DNA of 8,395 nt, taken from contig JAJYPW010000033.1 in assembly GCA_021795055.1 (NCBI GenBank), positions 1 to 8,395 of the forward strand, read 5' to 3'. The notes under the pieces were generated by a model. It was not told where the DNA came from. It ran no database searches and saw only the letters and a program-made list of their open reading frames with translations. The DNA comes from Thermoplasmata archaeon. Lineage in GTDB: Archaea; Thermoplasmatota; Thermoplasmata; Thermoplasmatales; Thermoplasmataceae. The translations under genes and the position numbers were made by a program. Positions 1 to 7,062 of the stretch are shown piece by piece; the stretch's first letter is position 1, and each line of letters starts with the position of its first letter.

Positions 1-105
1 CAGTGTCTGGACGTCAAGCGGGTTCAGCTTGTTTTCCTTTCTTATGGTAATGATTCTTATCCCGTCTCTCTCCTCGCTGGATATGTTTGTTGAAGTATCT
101 GCCAT
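1..105 (-). CDS. Enoyl-CoA hydratase/isomerase family protein, N-terminal 35 residues (partial)
   Basis: The frame opens with ATG at 105 and runs off the left edge of the window, so only the first 35 residues are visible. After a polar leader the sequence reads DGIRIITIRKENKLNPLD, which matches the first beta-strands and the 'N-pro/ala-leu' turn at the start of crotonase-fold enzymes. Members of this family hydrate or isomerise enoyl-CoA thioesters in the cytoplasm, as in beta-oxidation. The oxyanion-hole and catalytic glutamate positions lie outside the window, so the exact reaction cannot be told; other crotonases (dehydratases, hydrolases, DHNA-CoA synthase) remain possible. A good Shine-Dalgarno match sits 7 bases upstream, and the stop codon of the ABC permease gene is 28 bases upstream, which suggests it is a downstream gene of the thiolase operon. 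The upstream thiolase supports an acyl-CoA role. Confidence 0.7.
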   Translation of the reverse strand, partial: MADTSTNISSEERDGIRIITIRKENKLNPLDVQTL

Positions 106-112
106 GACAGGA

Positions 113-121
113 GATCACCCC
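113..121 (-). promoter_or_regulatory. Ribosome binding site of the hydratase-family gene
   Basis: The minus strand reads GGGGTGATC, which contains the archaeal Shine-Dalgarno core GGTGATC, complementary to the conserved 3' end of archaeal 16S rRNA. It lies 7 bases before the ATG at 105 and supports that start. Together with the short gap behind the permease gene, it indicates translation from a polycistronic message. Confidence 0.7.
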
Positions 122-133
122 AACAGTAAAAAA

Positions 134-1225
134 TCATTCATCCTGTTTCCTGGTTGCCAGGAATGAAGAAAATGCGAAAAGCCCAATGCCGGCCAGCACC
201 ATGAACACGATCTCCAGAAGGACCTGGGAGAAGGCGTTGTAGAGCAGTATGTCCTTCAATGCAAGGTTGAAGTATGTCAGCGGGAGGGCATACGCCACAG
301 TCTGGAGATAGGATGGCAGCACGGATATCGGGTAGAAGACTCCAGAAAGGAACAGCATTGGGAAGAATATTGTATTTGCCACCAGCGATGCGCTCTCCTC
401 ATCCTTGGTATAGAGGCCGGCGAGTAATCCTATGGCGGTGAAAAGCAGCAACCCGGAGAGAATAACCACCACGGACAGCAGGATTCCAGGAATGGAAACC
501 TGGAGGGATACGTTGAAAACAGAGACCCCTATGCCGAAAATGATCACGTCGGAAATCAGCGTCGTGACCGCGTAGAAAAGCGTTGTGGCGGCAAGCCATT
601 CCGGCTTGGACAGATTTGCGAAAGAAAGCTGCCGGAATATCCTGTCTTTGCGGTAGTTAGGAACCTCATAAACCATCGAGAAGATACCGTTGATTATGGT
701 GTAGCCCAGAAGGGCAGGAATGTAGTAGTCAACAGCCTTCCCGAGCCCTGAAACTGAAACCTCCTGCGTGTATACTGTTGCGGTGGTAGAGCCTGTCCCG
801 GTGAGAATAAGGTTGAGTATCACCGGTTGCAGTGTTGATGCAGTCTGATCCCCCGGCTCCGAATAATACTGCACGACAGCTGACCTGTTGCTGATGCTTG
901 AGGTAAAATTCGCGGGAAACACAACCCCAATGTCTATTGAATTCGCCTTCATGTACGAGGTGATGTTTTCACCTGCTGGAACAAGAGAAACGCTGAATAA
1001 TCCGGATGCGTTGAAAGCCGCAAGAGAACCCTGAATGTACGGGGAATCCGGTCCATCGTTCTGAACGGCAATGGAGGTCTTTCCTATGCCTCCGGAGCCG
1101 AATATGGAACCGAAAAGGAGCATCAGGATGACGGGAAATATTATCAGGAAGAAAGGACCGCTTCTGGTCCTGAAAAATAGCTTGGTGTGAAGCCTGAAAT
1201 AAAGCAATATTCGTTTAAGATTCAT
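134..1225 (-). CDS. ABC-2 type transporter permease
   Basis: This is a 363-residue integral membrane protein that should form the membrane channel of an ABC exporter with the ATPase encoded just upstream. The topology fits the ABC-2/DrrB class: a cytoplasmic N-terminus, a first membrane helix at about residues 24-43, a large polar loop at about 44-165 with several N-x-S/T sites (probably extracytoplasmic), then hydrophobic helices at about 167-187, 212-237, 246-271, 281-303 and 337-356. The stretch at 288-322, with FLSGVFYPISVLP, is the typical ABC-2 C-terminal core. I chose the ATG at 1225. The same frame is open further to a TTG at 1243, which would add six residues encoded inside the ATPase gene and has no ribosome site. 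With the ATG start it overlaps the ATPase gene by 11 bases, suggesting translational coupling. The substrate cannot be read from the sequence; drugs, lipids or polysaccharides are all known for this class. Confidence 0.9.
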   Translation of the reverse strand: MNLKRILLYFRLHTKLFFRTRSGPFFLIIFPVILMLLFGSIFGSGGIGKTSIAVQNDGPDSPYIQGSLAAFNASGLFSVSLVPAGENITSYMKANSIDIGVVFPANFTSSISNRSAVVQYYSEPGDQTASTLQPVILNLILTGTGSTTATVYTQEVSVSGLGKAVDYYIPALLGYTIINGIFSMVYEVPNYRKDRIFRQLSFANLSKPEWLAATTLFYAVTTLISDVIIFGIGVSVFNVSLQVSIPGILLSVVVILSGLLLFTAIGLLAGLYTKDEESASLVANTIFFPMLFLSGVFYPISVLPSYLQTVAYALPLTYFNLALKDILLYNAFSQVLLEIVFMVLAGIGLFAFSSFLATRKQDE

Positions 1226-2123
1226 CAGGTTCAACCCCCACAACCCTCATGAAGACATCCTCGAGGTTTTCCCGCTTCAGGTATATGTTGTCGACTGGAA
1301 TCCTGCTCTTTGCAATAGAATCCAGTACCGAGAAAAGGTCATCGTTGCTCGTGACTGGCATTTCGTATACGCCTGGTGATTTCATGACCAGCCCCTTTGG
1401 CAGCGCAGTTTCCGTGGCATGGTCCCTGGCCAGGGACACCACCAGCGTGTCATGGGTCTTGTTTTTCTGCACAAGCTCCTCCGGCGTCCCCTCATCGACT
1501 ATGATCCCGTGATTGACTATGGCAACGCGATCTGCCAGCTTCTCAGCCTCTTCCAGATAATGGGTGGTGAGGAAGATGGTCTTTCCAAGCGACCTGAGGT
1601 TTCTCATCACCTGCTGAATTGACTTCCTGGAAATCGGGTCGAGTCCTGCAGTGGGCTCGTCCAGGAAGATAAGCTCTGCATCGTTGCTAAGCGCAATTGC
1701 AATTCCAAGCTTCTGCTTTTGTCCTCCGGACAGCTTTGAAAAATAGACGTCCTTCCTGTCAACGAGATCTACAGTCTTGAGCAGTTCAACGGGATCCATG
1801 CGGCTCTCCAAGGAACCGATGAAGAACTCTAGGGCTTCAAGCGGCGTAATCCTCTGCAGGAAGTTGAAGTCCTGGGGGAGGACCCCTACCCGCTTCCGGA
1901 ATGTCTCGTCTATTTTTTCAGGATCATAACCGAGTACGGCAACATGTCCTGAGGTTCTCTTCCTGACGCCTTCCAGGATCTCCACCGTGGTCGTTTTGCC
2001 GGCACCGTTTGGTCCAAGCAGGCTGAAGACTTCACCGGCATTGACATGAAAGGAGATACCCCTTACGGCTTCAAGCGTACCGTACCTTTTTGTTAGGTTC
2101 TCGACTTTTATGATTTCTGACAT
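1215..2123 (-). CDS. ABC transporter ATP-binding protein (ABC-2 exporter type)
   Basis: The 302-residue cytoplasmic ATPase powers the partner permease. All nucleotide-binding motifs are intact: Walker A GPNGAGKTT (37-45), Q-loop Q84 in LPQD, signature LSGGQ (131-135), Walker B LIFLDEP (151-157) with catalytic E156, D-loop AGLD (159-162) and the switch histidine H188 in TTHYLEEAE. The sequence resembles the DrrA/CcmA/NatA class, which pairs with ABC-2 permeases. A region of about 80 residues after the nucleotide-binding domain (from about 220) is the C-terminal extension usual in this class, and its end, NLEDVFMRVVG, is typical. The gene starts 34 bases after the thiolase stop with its own ribosome site, and its 3' end overlaps the permease start. 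The substrate is unknown. Confidence 0.95.
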   Translation of the reverse strand: MSEIIKVENLTKRYGTLEAVRGISFHVNAGEVFSLLGPNGAGKTTTVEILEGVRKRTSGHVAVLGYDPEKIDETFRKRVGVLPQDFNFLQRITPLEALEFFIGSLESRMDPVELLKTVDLVDRKDVYFSKLSGGQKQKLGIAIALSNDAELIFLDEPTAGLDPISRKSIQQVMRNLRSLGKTIFLTTHYLEEAEKLADRVAIVNHGIIVDEGTPEELVQKNKTHDTLVVSLARDHATETALPKGLVMKSPGVYEMPVTSNDDLFSVLDSIAKSRIPVDNIYLKRENLEDVFMRVVGVEPDES

Positions 2124-2131
2124 CTTACTCT

Positions 2132-2136
2132 CTCCT
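2132..2136 (-). promoter_or_regulatory. Ribosome binding site of the ABC ATPase gene
   Basis: The minus strand carries AGGAG followed by an 8-base spacer before the ATG at 2123. I see no convincing TATA box in the 34-base gap behind the thiolase gene, so the ATPase is probably translated from the thiolase message. Confidence 0.55.
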
Positions 2137-2157
2137 AACTCATTAGGGAAGGGAGGA

Positions 2158-3321
2158 TCACATCATCTCGACTGAAATTGAATGTGCGCCTCCTCCGCCG
2201 TGGCAGAGGGTTGCGAGACCATATTTGCCGCCTTTCAACTGCAGCGCATTAATAAGTGTTACGATAATCCTTGATCCGCTGTTCCCAAGAGGATGCCCCA
2301 GTGCGATTGCGCCTCCATGCACGTTAAATCTGGAGTCTTCAATGCCTAGTTCCTTCTGCACCACAATTGAGGCGACAGAAAATGCTTCATTGTGCTCAAC
2401 AAGATCATAGTCTGATATTTTCCTTCCGAGACGTTCAAGCAGATTCCTGGTTGCCGGCATTGGGGCTTCCACATAATCCCTCGAATTCAATGAAGCCTGC
2501 GAGTATCCTTCGATCCTGGCAATAGGCTTGAGTCCGAGTTCGTTCACCGCCTTTTCCGAGGCAAGCACAAGCGCCGAGGCACCGTCGGAAAGCTGGGAGG
2601 AATTGCCGGCGGTAAGTATCCCGTTTCTGTCAAAAGCCGGCTGCAGCTTTGCGAGGTCCTGCATCGTCGTGCTTCTCAATCCCTCGTCTTTTCCAAGGGA
2701 GTCCATTTTCACTATTTCCCTGTCGAATGCACCAGATTCGTAGGCCTTTATTGCCAGGTTCTGGCTCCTGACTGCAAATGCATCCACCATTTCCCTTGTG
2801 ATGGAATACTTTCTTGCGGTAAGCTCTGCAGATGCACCCATATGCTCAAAGTAAAATGCATCCATGAGCCCATCCCTGAGCATGGAGTCGTCAAGCTTGA
2901 AATTCTTGAAAAGAAGCTGCTTTGGCCCCCATCTCAGATCAGGCGGAAGCAATAGCGGAGCATTGCTCATGCTTTCCATTCCGCCGGCCACTATTATATC
3001 CTTCTCCCCCAGAGCTATTTCCCTGTCCGCGTTTTCGACAGCAAGCATTCCGGAAGCGCACACGGTATTTACGGTATATTTGACAACAGTGTCTTTCAAC
3101 CCTGCCAGTGTGCTGGCCTGTCCTGCAGGGTTCTGTCCGTTACCCGCCTGAATGACATTACCATAGATTACCTCCTCCACTCTGGCTGGGTCCAGTGAAG
3201 CACGTTCAATCGCGGCCTTGATCGCGACACCGCCAAGCTCTGTGGCTTTAAGCCTGCTGAGCGATTTGCCAAATTTGCCGATTGGGGTGCGTACCGCAGA
3301 AATGATGTATGAATGAGTCAT
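2158..3321 (-). CDS. Thiolase (acetyl-CoA C-acetyltransferase family)
   Basis: The 387-residue cytoplasmic enzyme belongs to the thiolase family, which condenses two acetyl-CoA to acetoacetyl-CoA or, in reverse, cleaves 3-ketoacyl-CoA. The catalytic set is complete: acyl-accepting C88 in NTVCASG, HNEAF at 310-314, GHP at 342-344 with H343, and the second cysteine C373 in LCHGGGG. Length and motif spacing match bacterial-type tetrameric thiolases (about 390 residues). They do not look like the archaeal mevalonate thiolases that work with a DUF35 (OB-fold) partner, and no such partner gene is adjacent. A hydratase-family gene ends the same apparent operon, which favours a role in acyl-CoA degradation or short-chain acid metabolism, although a mevalonate role cannot be excluded. 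The ATG at 3321 is preceded by a TATA-like box at leaderless distance and by no ribosome site. Confidence 0.93.
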   Translation of the reverse strand: MTHSYIISAVRTPIGKFGKSLSRLKATELGGVAIKAAIERASLDPARVEEVIYGNVIQAGNGQNPAGQASTLAGLKDTVVKYTVNTVCASGMLAVENADREIALGEKDIIVAGGMESMSNAPLLLPPDLRWGPKQLLFKNFKLDDSMLRDGLMDAFYFEHMGASAELTARKYSITREMVDAFAVRSQNLAIKAYESGAFDREIVKMDSLGKDEGLRSTTMQDLAKLQPAFDRNGILTAGNSSQLSDGASALVLASEKAVNELGLKPIARIEGYSQASLNSRDYVEAPMPATRNLLERLGRKISDYDLVEHNEAFSVASIVVQKELGIEDSRFNVHGGAIALGHPLGNSGSRIIVTLINALQLKGGKYGLATLCHGGGGAHSISVEMM

Positions 3322-3330
3322 GGCTCATTC
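3311..3330. repeat. Inverted repeat spanning the thiolase start codon
   Basis: GAATGAG (3311-3317) and CTCATTC (3324-3330) are perfect 7-base inverted arms around a 6-base spacer. The thiolase start codon (3321-3319) lies in the spacer. If the transcript is leaderless, this sits over the transcription start and could act as an operator; if there is a leader, the start codon would sit in a hairpin loop. Roughly five such repeats are expected by chance in a window this long, so function is only suggested by the position. Confidence 0.4.
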
Positions 3331-3342
3331 GGATTGCCGGAA

Positions 3343-3359
3343 ACAATTTAATGCTTTTT
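3343..3359 (-). promoter_or_regulatory. Putative TATA/BRE promoter of the thiolase operon
   Basis: The minus strand reads AAAAAGCATTAAATTG. The TATA-like ATTAAATT is centred near 3348, about 27 bases from the thiolase ATG, and the A-rich run before it resembles a BRE. This spacing predicts a leaderless transcript starting at or next to the start codon, which fits the missing ribosome site. The match to a TATA consensus is only fair. Confidence 0.5.
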
Positions 3360-3366
3360 GGGAGGA

Positions 3367-3606
3367 TCAGGAATTTTCTTCGGCAGGTGCGAAATCTTCC
3401 ATCTCTTTCTTGAGCCTGCTCTCCTTCTTTATCACGAACCTGGTAACATATCCGGACACTGCATTGAGGGTCTTCTTTGTCATTTCCTTGCCAGCTCTCT
3501 TGATTATTTCCCTGTTGTGGTGAAAATCATTGTTGAACAGGGTGGGATTCTTGTTAACCAGCATCTCAGCGATACGCTTCACATTGGAAGGTCTTATGCT
3601 ACCCAT
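3367..3606 (-). CDS. rps17e: 30S ribosomal protein S17e
   Basis: This 79-residue basic protein is a small-subunit ribosomal component found in archaea and eukaryotes but not bacteria. The N-terminus, MGSIRPSNVKRIAEMLV, and the later core KKTLNAVSGYVTRFVIKK are the conserved family sequences. The C-terminus is charged and somewhat longer (about residues 62-79) than in short archaeal versions of 60-70 residues. The ATG at 3606 is supported by the conserved N-terminus and a TATA box about 27 bases upstream, with no ribosome site. It lies 36 bases after the stress-protein gene and 45 bases before the thiolase gene, each of which has its own promoter-like sequence, so it is probably transcribed alone. 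Confidence 0.92.
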   Translation of the reverse strand: MGSIRPSNVKRIAEMLVNKNPTLFNNDFHHNREIIKRAGKEMTKKTLNAVSGYVTRFVIKKESRLKKEMEDFAPAEENS

Positions 3607-3607
3607 T

Positions 3608-3627
3608 TGCCGGGGTGGATTCCGGCA
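3608..3627. repeat. Short inverted repeat between TATA box and start of rps17e
   Basis: TGCCGG (3608-3613) and CCGGCA (3622-3627) form 6-base inverted arms with an 8-base spacer. The repeat fills the space between the TATA-like box and the start codon, where a repressor would block polymerase recruitment. Arms this short are common by chance, so a function is uncertain. Confidence 0.3.
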
Positions 3628-3628
3628 G

Positions 3629-3643
3629 CATATAAAACGGTTT
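3629..3643 (-). promoter_or_regulatory. Putative TATA/BRE promoter of rps17e
   Basis: The minus strand reads ACCGTTTTATATGC, with a strong TTTATATG TATA box centred near 3633, 27 bases from the S17e ATG. It occupies the 36-base gap after the stress-protein stop codon. The spacing predicts a leaderless message. Confidence 0.7.
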
Positions 3644-4083
3644 CAGTCATCCGTTCTTGGAACCGTGAGAACCGGTATATCGGAAATTGAAATAAGCTCA
3701 GAACTCACTGAACCAAGGATCACCTTGCTCAGGCCCTTCAATCTCCTTGTTCCTGTCACGATAACATCTATCGTGTTATCCTTCGCCACTTTGTAGATGA
3801 TCCTGGAAACAAGATCGCCGGCTGAATCCGCGGTCATGTAATCGGCCCTGATATTGTATTCCTCGGCCTGCTTTTTGGCCATTTCCAGTATCCCGTTCGC
3901 GACCTCGGTCTGGTTCTGGTACACGGATGACGGTACGAACGAATCGAAGGCGACAGAGGATCCTATCACGGGCGGGATAACGTACAGTATCACGAGTTTG
4001 TCAATGGCACTGAAGAAGCCGGACATGAATTTCAAGGCGCATTTTGCAGGAGGCGTCCCATCGTAGGCAAGCAGTACTTTCAC
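3643..4083 (-). CDS. Universal stress protein (UspA family)
   Basis: The 146-residue single-domain cytoplasmic protein has the Usp Rossmann-like fold: the first strand with D8 in VLLAYDGT, the second strand VILYVIPP (31-38), the strand before the phosphate loop, VIVTGTRR (107-114), and the loop end LGSVSSEL (123-130). The ATP-binding consensus is G-x2-G-x9-G-S/T. Here G111 and G124-S125 are present, but the second glycine is R114, so nucleotide binding may be altered. Usp proteins are typically induced under stress or starvation, but their precise activity is often unknown. The start is GTG at 4083: an in-frame TAA lies three codons upstream and excludes any longer version. The gene lies 36 bases after dnaJ with its own TATA-like box, so it follows the chaperone operon but is probably transcribed separately. 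Confidence 0.9.
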   Translation of the reverse strand: MKVLLAYDGTPPAKCALKFMSGFFSAIDKLVILYVIPPVIGSSVAFDSFVPSSVYQNQTEVANGILEMAKKQAEEYNIRADYMTADSAGDLVSRIIYKVAKDNTIDVIVTGTRRLKGLSKVILGSVSSELISISDIPVLTVPRTDD

Positions 4084-4100
4084 GGAACTTTAACCGGACC

Positions 4101-4119
4101 ATAGTTAATAATAATTTCC
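4101..4119 (-). promoter_or_regulatory. Putative TATA promoter of the universal stress protein gene
   Basis: The 36-base gap after dnaJ contains, on the minus strand, GGGAAATTATTATTAACTA. The AT-rich core is centred near 4110, about 27 bases before the GTG start, and no ribosome site lies between. This is the leaderless spacing seen before the other first genes here. Readthrough from dnaJ is also possible. Confidence 0.55.
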
Positions 4120-5205
4120 CTACTTCTGCCAGAACCGCTTCTTATCGAGGTCTCCTTTCAACTGTTCAAGGAGTTCTTTCTGGGAAGAGGACAGATGCTT
4201 TGGAACCTCCACCCTTACCTTTACCAGGAGATCGCCGTTTCCCGAACCCTTGAACCTGGGGAAACCTGCACCCTTAACCTTCACCACATCACCTGGCTGG
4301 GTTCCCGGCGGCACTTTCAGGTGTACGCTTTCGTTGAATATCTTCACGTCCCTCTCCGCACCAAGAGCGACATCCGGGAAGGAGAGCGTTTCCTCAACAA
4401 TGATGTCGTCACCGTCCCGTTCCAGGTTTGAGCCATTCTCAATCTGCAGCACCACAAAAAGGTCTCCGGTTCTCCCATAGAGTGACTGGCCGCGCCCCTT
4501 GAACCTTATCTTGAGGTTGTTCACTGCACCCCTGGGTATCTGTATCTCCAGGCTTTCTGTTGCCGAAACGGATCCAACCCCGTGGCAGACCGGGCAGACT
4601 ACCCTTGGGATCTTTCCCCTGCCTCCGCAAGTTCGACAGGTGATTATTGTCACCATATTGAAAAATCCCTGGCCCTGGACAACGCGTTCCTGCCCTGTCC
4701 CTCCGCATGTGCTGCAGGTGATCAGCGCGCCGTCTTTTGAACCCGTACCGTTGCAGGCGGTGCAGGGGACATTTCTCCTGTATTTTATATTCTGTTTCCT
4801 GCCGTAATAGGCGTCTTCCAGATCTATCCTGACACGGACTGCCAGATCAAGATCCGGCCCCTCGTTCCTGGCACTTGTGAACATGGATCCATTGCCAAAT
4901 GATCCGAAAATCCTGCTAAAAATATCCTCGAAGTCTGTAAAGTGGGTAAAATCCTCCCACCTGAAATTGGATCCGTCTCCTCCGAAGTTTACCTGCCCGG
5001 TCCTGTCATACATAGATTTCTTTTGCGGATCGGAGAGCACCTCGTAAGCCTCGCTAATCTCCTTGAATTTTTCCTCGGCTTCCTTCTTGTTTTCAGGGTT
5101 TGCATCGGGATGATACTTTCTGGCCAGTTGCCTGAAAGCCTTTTTCACCTCCTCTGCAGATGCGTCTCTATCAACGCCCAAGATTTTGTAATAATCCTTG
5201 GCCAT
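4120..5205 (-). CDS. dnaJ: Co-chaperone DnaJ (Hsp40, type I)
   Basis: The 361-residue cytoplasmic co-chaperone captures unfolded protein and stimulates the DnaK ATPase. It has the full type I layout: a J-domain at about residues 3-68 with the essential HPD at 32-34, a short Gly/Phe-rich linker (about 69-116) containing an EDIF motif, a zinc domain with four CxxCxGxG repeats (from C148, C164, C190 and C204), and the C-terminal substrate-binding domains, including [12 protein letters not shown] near 295. Length is slightly below the usual 370-380 because the linker is short. I chose the ATG at 5205; the frame could begin one codon earlier at a TTG. The gene starts 12 bases after the dnaK stop. 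A GGTGAT lies only 2 bases before the ATG, too close for a normal ribosome site, so reinitiation after dnaK is plausible. Confidence 0.96.
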   Translation of the reverse strand: MAKDYYKILGVDRDASAEEVKKAFRQLARKYHPDANPENKKEAEEKFKEISEAYEVLSDPQKKSMYDRTGQVNFGGDGSNFRWEDFTHFTDFEDIFSRIFGSFGNGSMFTSARNEGPDLDLAVRVRIDLEDAYYGRKQNIKYRRNVPCTACNGTGSKDGALITCSTCGGTGQERVVQGQGFFNMVTIITCRTCGGRGKIPRVVCPVCHGVGSVSATESLEIQIPRGAVNNLKIRFKGRGQSLYGRTGDLFVVLQIENGSNLERDGDDIIVEETLSFPDVALGAERDVKIFNESVHLKVPPGTQPGDVVKVKGAGFPRFKGSGNGDLLVKVRVEVPKHLSSSQKELLEQLKGDLDKKRFWQK

Positions 5206-5217
5206 CAATCACCGGCC

Positions 5218-7050
5218 CTACTGCTGGTCATTTCCTTCGACGGTCTCACCGGTGCCCTCCTGGTTACCCCCTGTTCCAGCATCAGTGTGTGGAGTGGCGT
5301 CGGCCGAAGTCTGGTACAGTTTTGCCCCGATCTCCTGTATCTTCTTTGAGAGTTCTTCCTGCTTCGCCTTGATCTCATCATAATTCTTCTCTGCTACAGA
5401 CTTCTTCAGATCTGCTATGACCTTCTGAACATCATCCTTCGCCTGCTTGTCGATCTTGTCGCCGGCATCGCTCAGAGTCTTCTCCACCGTATAAATCAGT
5501 GTCTCTGCGTTATTCACTATCTCTATGTTTTCCTTCTTCTTTTTGTCTTCTTCCGCAAATTCCTGAGCCTGCTTCTTCATCTTCTCTACTTCTTCCTTGC
5601 TGAGCTTGTTTGAAGCCGTTATTGATATGCTCTGTTTCTTCCCGGAACCCTTGTCATGTGCAGTCACGTTAAGTATGCCATTGGCATCGATATCGAAGGT
5701 CACCTCTATCTGCGGGATTCCCCTCGGAGCAGGCGGTATCCCCCCAAGGTTGAACATGCCTAGCGATACGTTATCGGCAGCCATTGGTCTTTCACCCTGC
5801 ACGATGTGAATTGTTACTGCAGTCTGCATGTCTGCCGCAGTCGTGAACACCTGTGATTTGCTGGTGGGTATGGTGGTGTTTGCCGGAATTATGGGGGTGG
5901 AAACCCCACCCAGTGTTTCAATACCAAGAGTCAGCGGGGTGACATCCAGAAGCACCACATCCTTTATGTCCCCTGAAAGGACTGCCCCCTGCAATGCTGC
6001 GCCGACTGCAACACACTCCATGGGATCCACTCCCCCCTCGATCTTCCTGCCGAAGTAATCCTCAACAAATTTCCTCACGTAGGGCATTCTTGTCGGGCCT
6101 CCAACAAGAATTACCCTTGTCAGGTCCGACTTGGACAATTTGCCCGCGCTCATCGCGTTTTCTATTGGCGCCCTTGCCCTCTCCACTATGGGGGCAATCA
6201 GCTTCTCAAGATCCGATCTGGTGAACGCCATCTGCAGATGCTTTGGGCCCAATGGAGTATTTGCAATATATGGTATGTTTATTTCTGTCGACAGAGTTGA
6301 GGAAAGCTCTATCTTTGCCTTCTCTGCGGCATCCTTGAGTCGCACGTAGGCGTTCTTGTCAGATTGCAGGTCGATGCCCTCCTTCTCCTTGAACTTGGCA
6401 ATGAGGTACTTGATGATCGTCTCATCCATGTCGGTTCCGCCTAGCTGGGTGTCACCAGATGTGGAAACAACCTCGAATACGCCGTCACCAAAATCCATGA
6501 TTGTGACGTCAAGCGTTCCACCGCCAAGGTCGAAGACAAGGATCTTCTGAGACTGGTTCAGCTTGTCAATTCCATACGCTAGAGAGGCAGCAGTGGGCTC
6601 ATTTATGATCCTCTTCACTTCCAGCCCGGCGATCTGCCCAGCATCCTTTGTGGCCTGTCTCTGGTTGTCATTGAAATAGGCAGGCACTGTAATCACCGCC
6701 TGGGTCACAGGCTCTCCAAGAAAAGCTTCAGCATCCTTCTTTATCTTCTGCAGTATGAAAGCGGATATCTGCTGTGGCGTGTATTCCTTGCCAAACGCAT
6801 GGAATTTGTAATCAGTACCCATTTTCCTCTTTGCTGCAATTATCGTGCCCTCAGGGTTAAGAAGCGCCTGCCTCCTTGCAGGCTCGCCGACCAGCAGGTC
6901 CCCCTCTTTTGTGAAGGCTACGTAACTTGGAAAGGATTTTCCCCCTATAGAGACGCCTTCGGAGCTTGGAATCATTGTGGGCTTCCCGCCCAGAACCACT
7001 GCAGCCGCTGAATTACTAGTTCCCAGATCAATCCCGATTATTTTCGACAC
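5218..7050 (-). CDS. dnaK: Molecular chaperone DnaK (Hsp70)
   Basis: The 610-residue cytoplasmic Hsp70 folds client proteins in cycles of ATP hydrolysis with DnaJ and GrpE. Visible hallmarks are [10 protein letters not shown] (5-14), [12 protein letters not shown] (149-160), [12 protein letters not shown] (172-183), [10 protein letters not shown] (314-323), the interdomain linker DVVLLDVTP (364-372), the substrate-binding beta domain and a charged helical lid (about 483-580). The tail is Gly/Thr/Asn-rich and does not end in EEVD. The nucleotide domain lacks the roughly 25-residue segment after KRKMG (74-78) that E. coli DnaK has, as in Gram-positive-type DnaK. Archaeal DnaK genes are generally held to have been acquired from bacteria. 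The start is GTG at 7050, fixed by an AGGTGAT ribosome site 5 bases upstream that overlaps the grpE stop codon. grpE lies 6 bases upstream and dnaJ 12 bases downstream. Confidence 0.98.
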   Translation of the reverse strand: MSKIIGIDLGTSNSAAAVVLGGKPTMIPSSEGVSIGGKSFPSYVAFTKEGDLLVGEPARRQALLNPEGTIIAAKRKMGTDYKFHAFGKEYTPQQISAFILQKIKKDAEAFLGEPVTQAVITVPAYFNDNQRQATKDAGQIAGLEVKRIINEPTAASLAYGIDKLNQSQKILVFDLGGGTLDVTIMDFGDGVFEVVSTSGDTQLGGTDMDETIIKYLIAKFKEKEGIDLQSDKNAYVRLKDAAEKAKIELSSTLSTEINIPYIANTPLGPKHLQMAFTRSDLEKLIAPIVERARAPIENAMSAGKLSKSDLTRVILVGGPTRMPYVRKFVEDYFGRKIEGGVDPMECVAVGAALQGAVLSGDIKDVVLLDVTPLTLGIETLGGVSTPIIPANTTIPTSKSQVFTTAADMQTAVTIHIVQGERPMAADNVSLGMFNLGGIPPAPRGIPQIEVTFDIDANGILNVTAHDKGSGKKQSISITASNKLSKEEVEKMKKQAQEFAEEDKKKKENIEIVNNAETLIYTVEKTLSDAGDKIDKQAKDDVQKVIADLKKSVAEKNYDEIKAKQEELSKKIQEIGAKLYQTSADATPHTDAGTGGNQEGTGETVEGNDQQ

Positions 7051-7055
7051 CTTTT

Positions 7056-7062
7056 ATCACCT
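7056..7062 (-). promoter_or_regulatory. Ribosome binding site of dnaK overlapping the grpE stop codon
   Basis: The minus strand reads AGGTGAT, a full match to the archaeal Shine-Dalgarno core, 5 bases before the GTG start of dnaK. The last two grpE codons plus stop (AAA AGG TGA) supply most of this site, so ribosomes finishing grpE pass directly over it. This decides the GTG start and suggests translational coupling. Confidence 0.8.

Noticed and set aside
399..599. Open frame on the minus strand inside the ABC permease gene
   Set aside because: It is a different frame of a well-supported membrane protein gene, and its composition (many His/Arg) matches no domain I recognise.
3322..4100. Shared CCGG between TATA box and start in the thiolase, rps17e and stress-protein promoters
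   Set aside because: A four-base match at varying distance is too weak to call a common regulatory motif.
4439..4708. 89-residue frame on the minus strand within dnaJ
   Set aside because: It is an out-of-frame shadow of the zinc-domain coding region, which is fully explained by the four CxxCxGxG repeats.
4942..5349. Plus-strand frame of 135 residues crossing the dnaJ-dnaK junction
   Set aside because: It is antisense to two conserved genes, and its hydrophobic runs are the complement of charged helical coding sequence. No promoter or ribosome site was seen.
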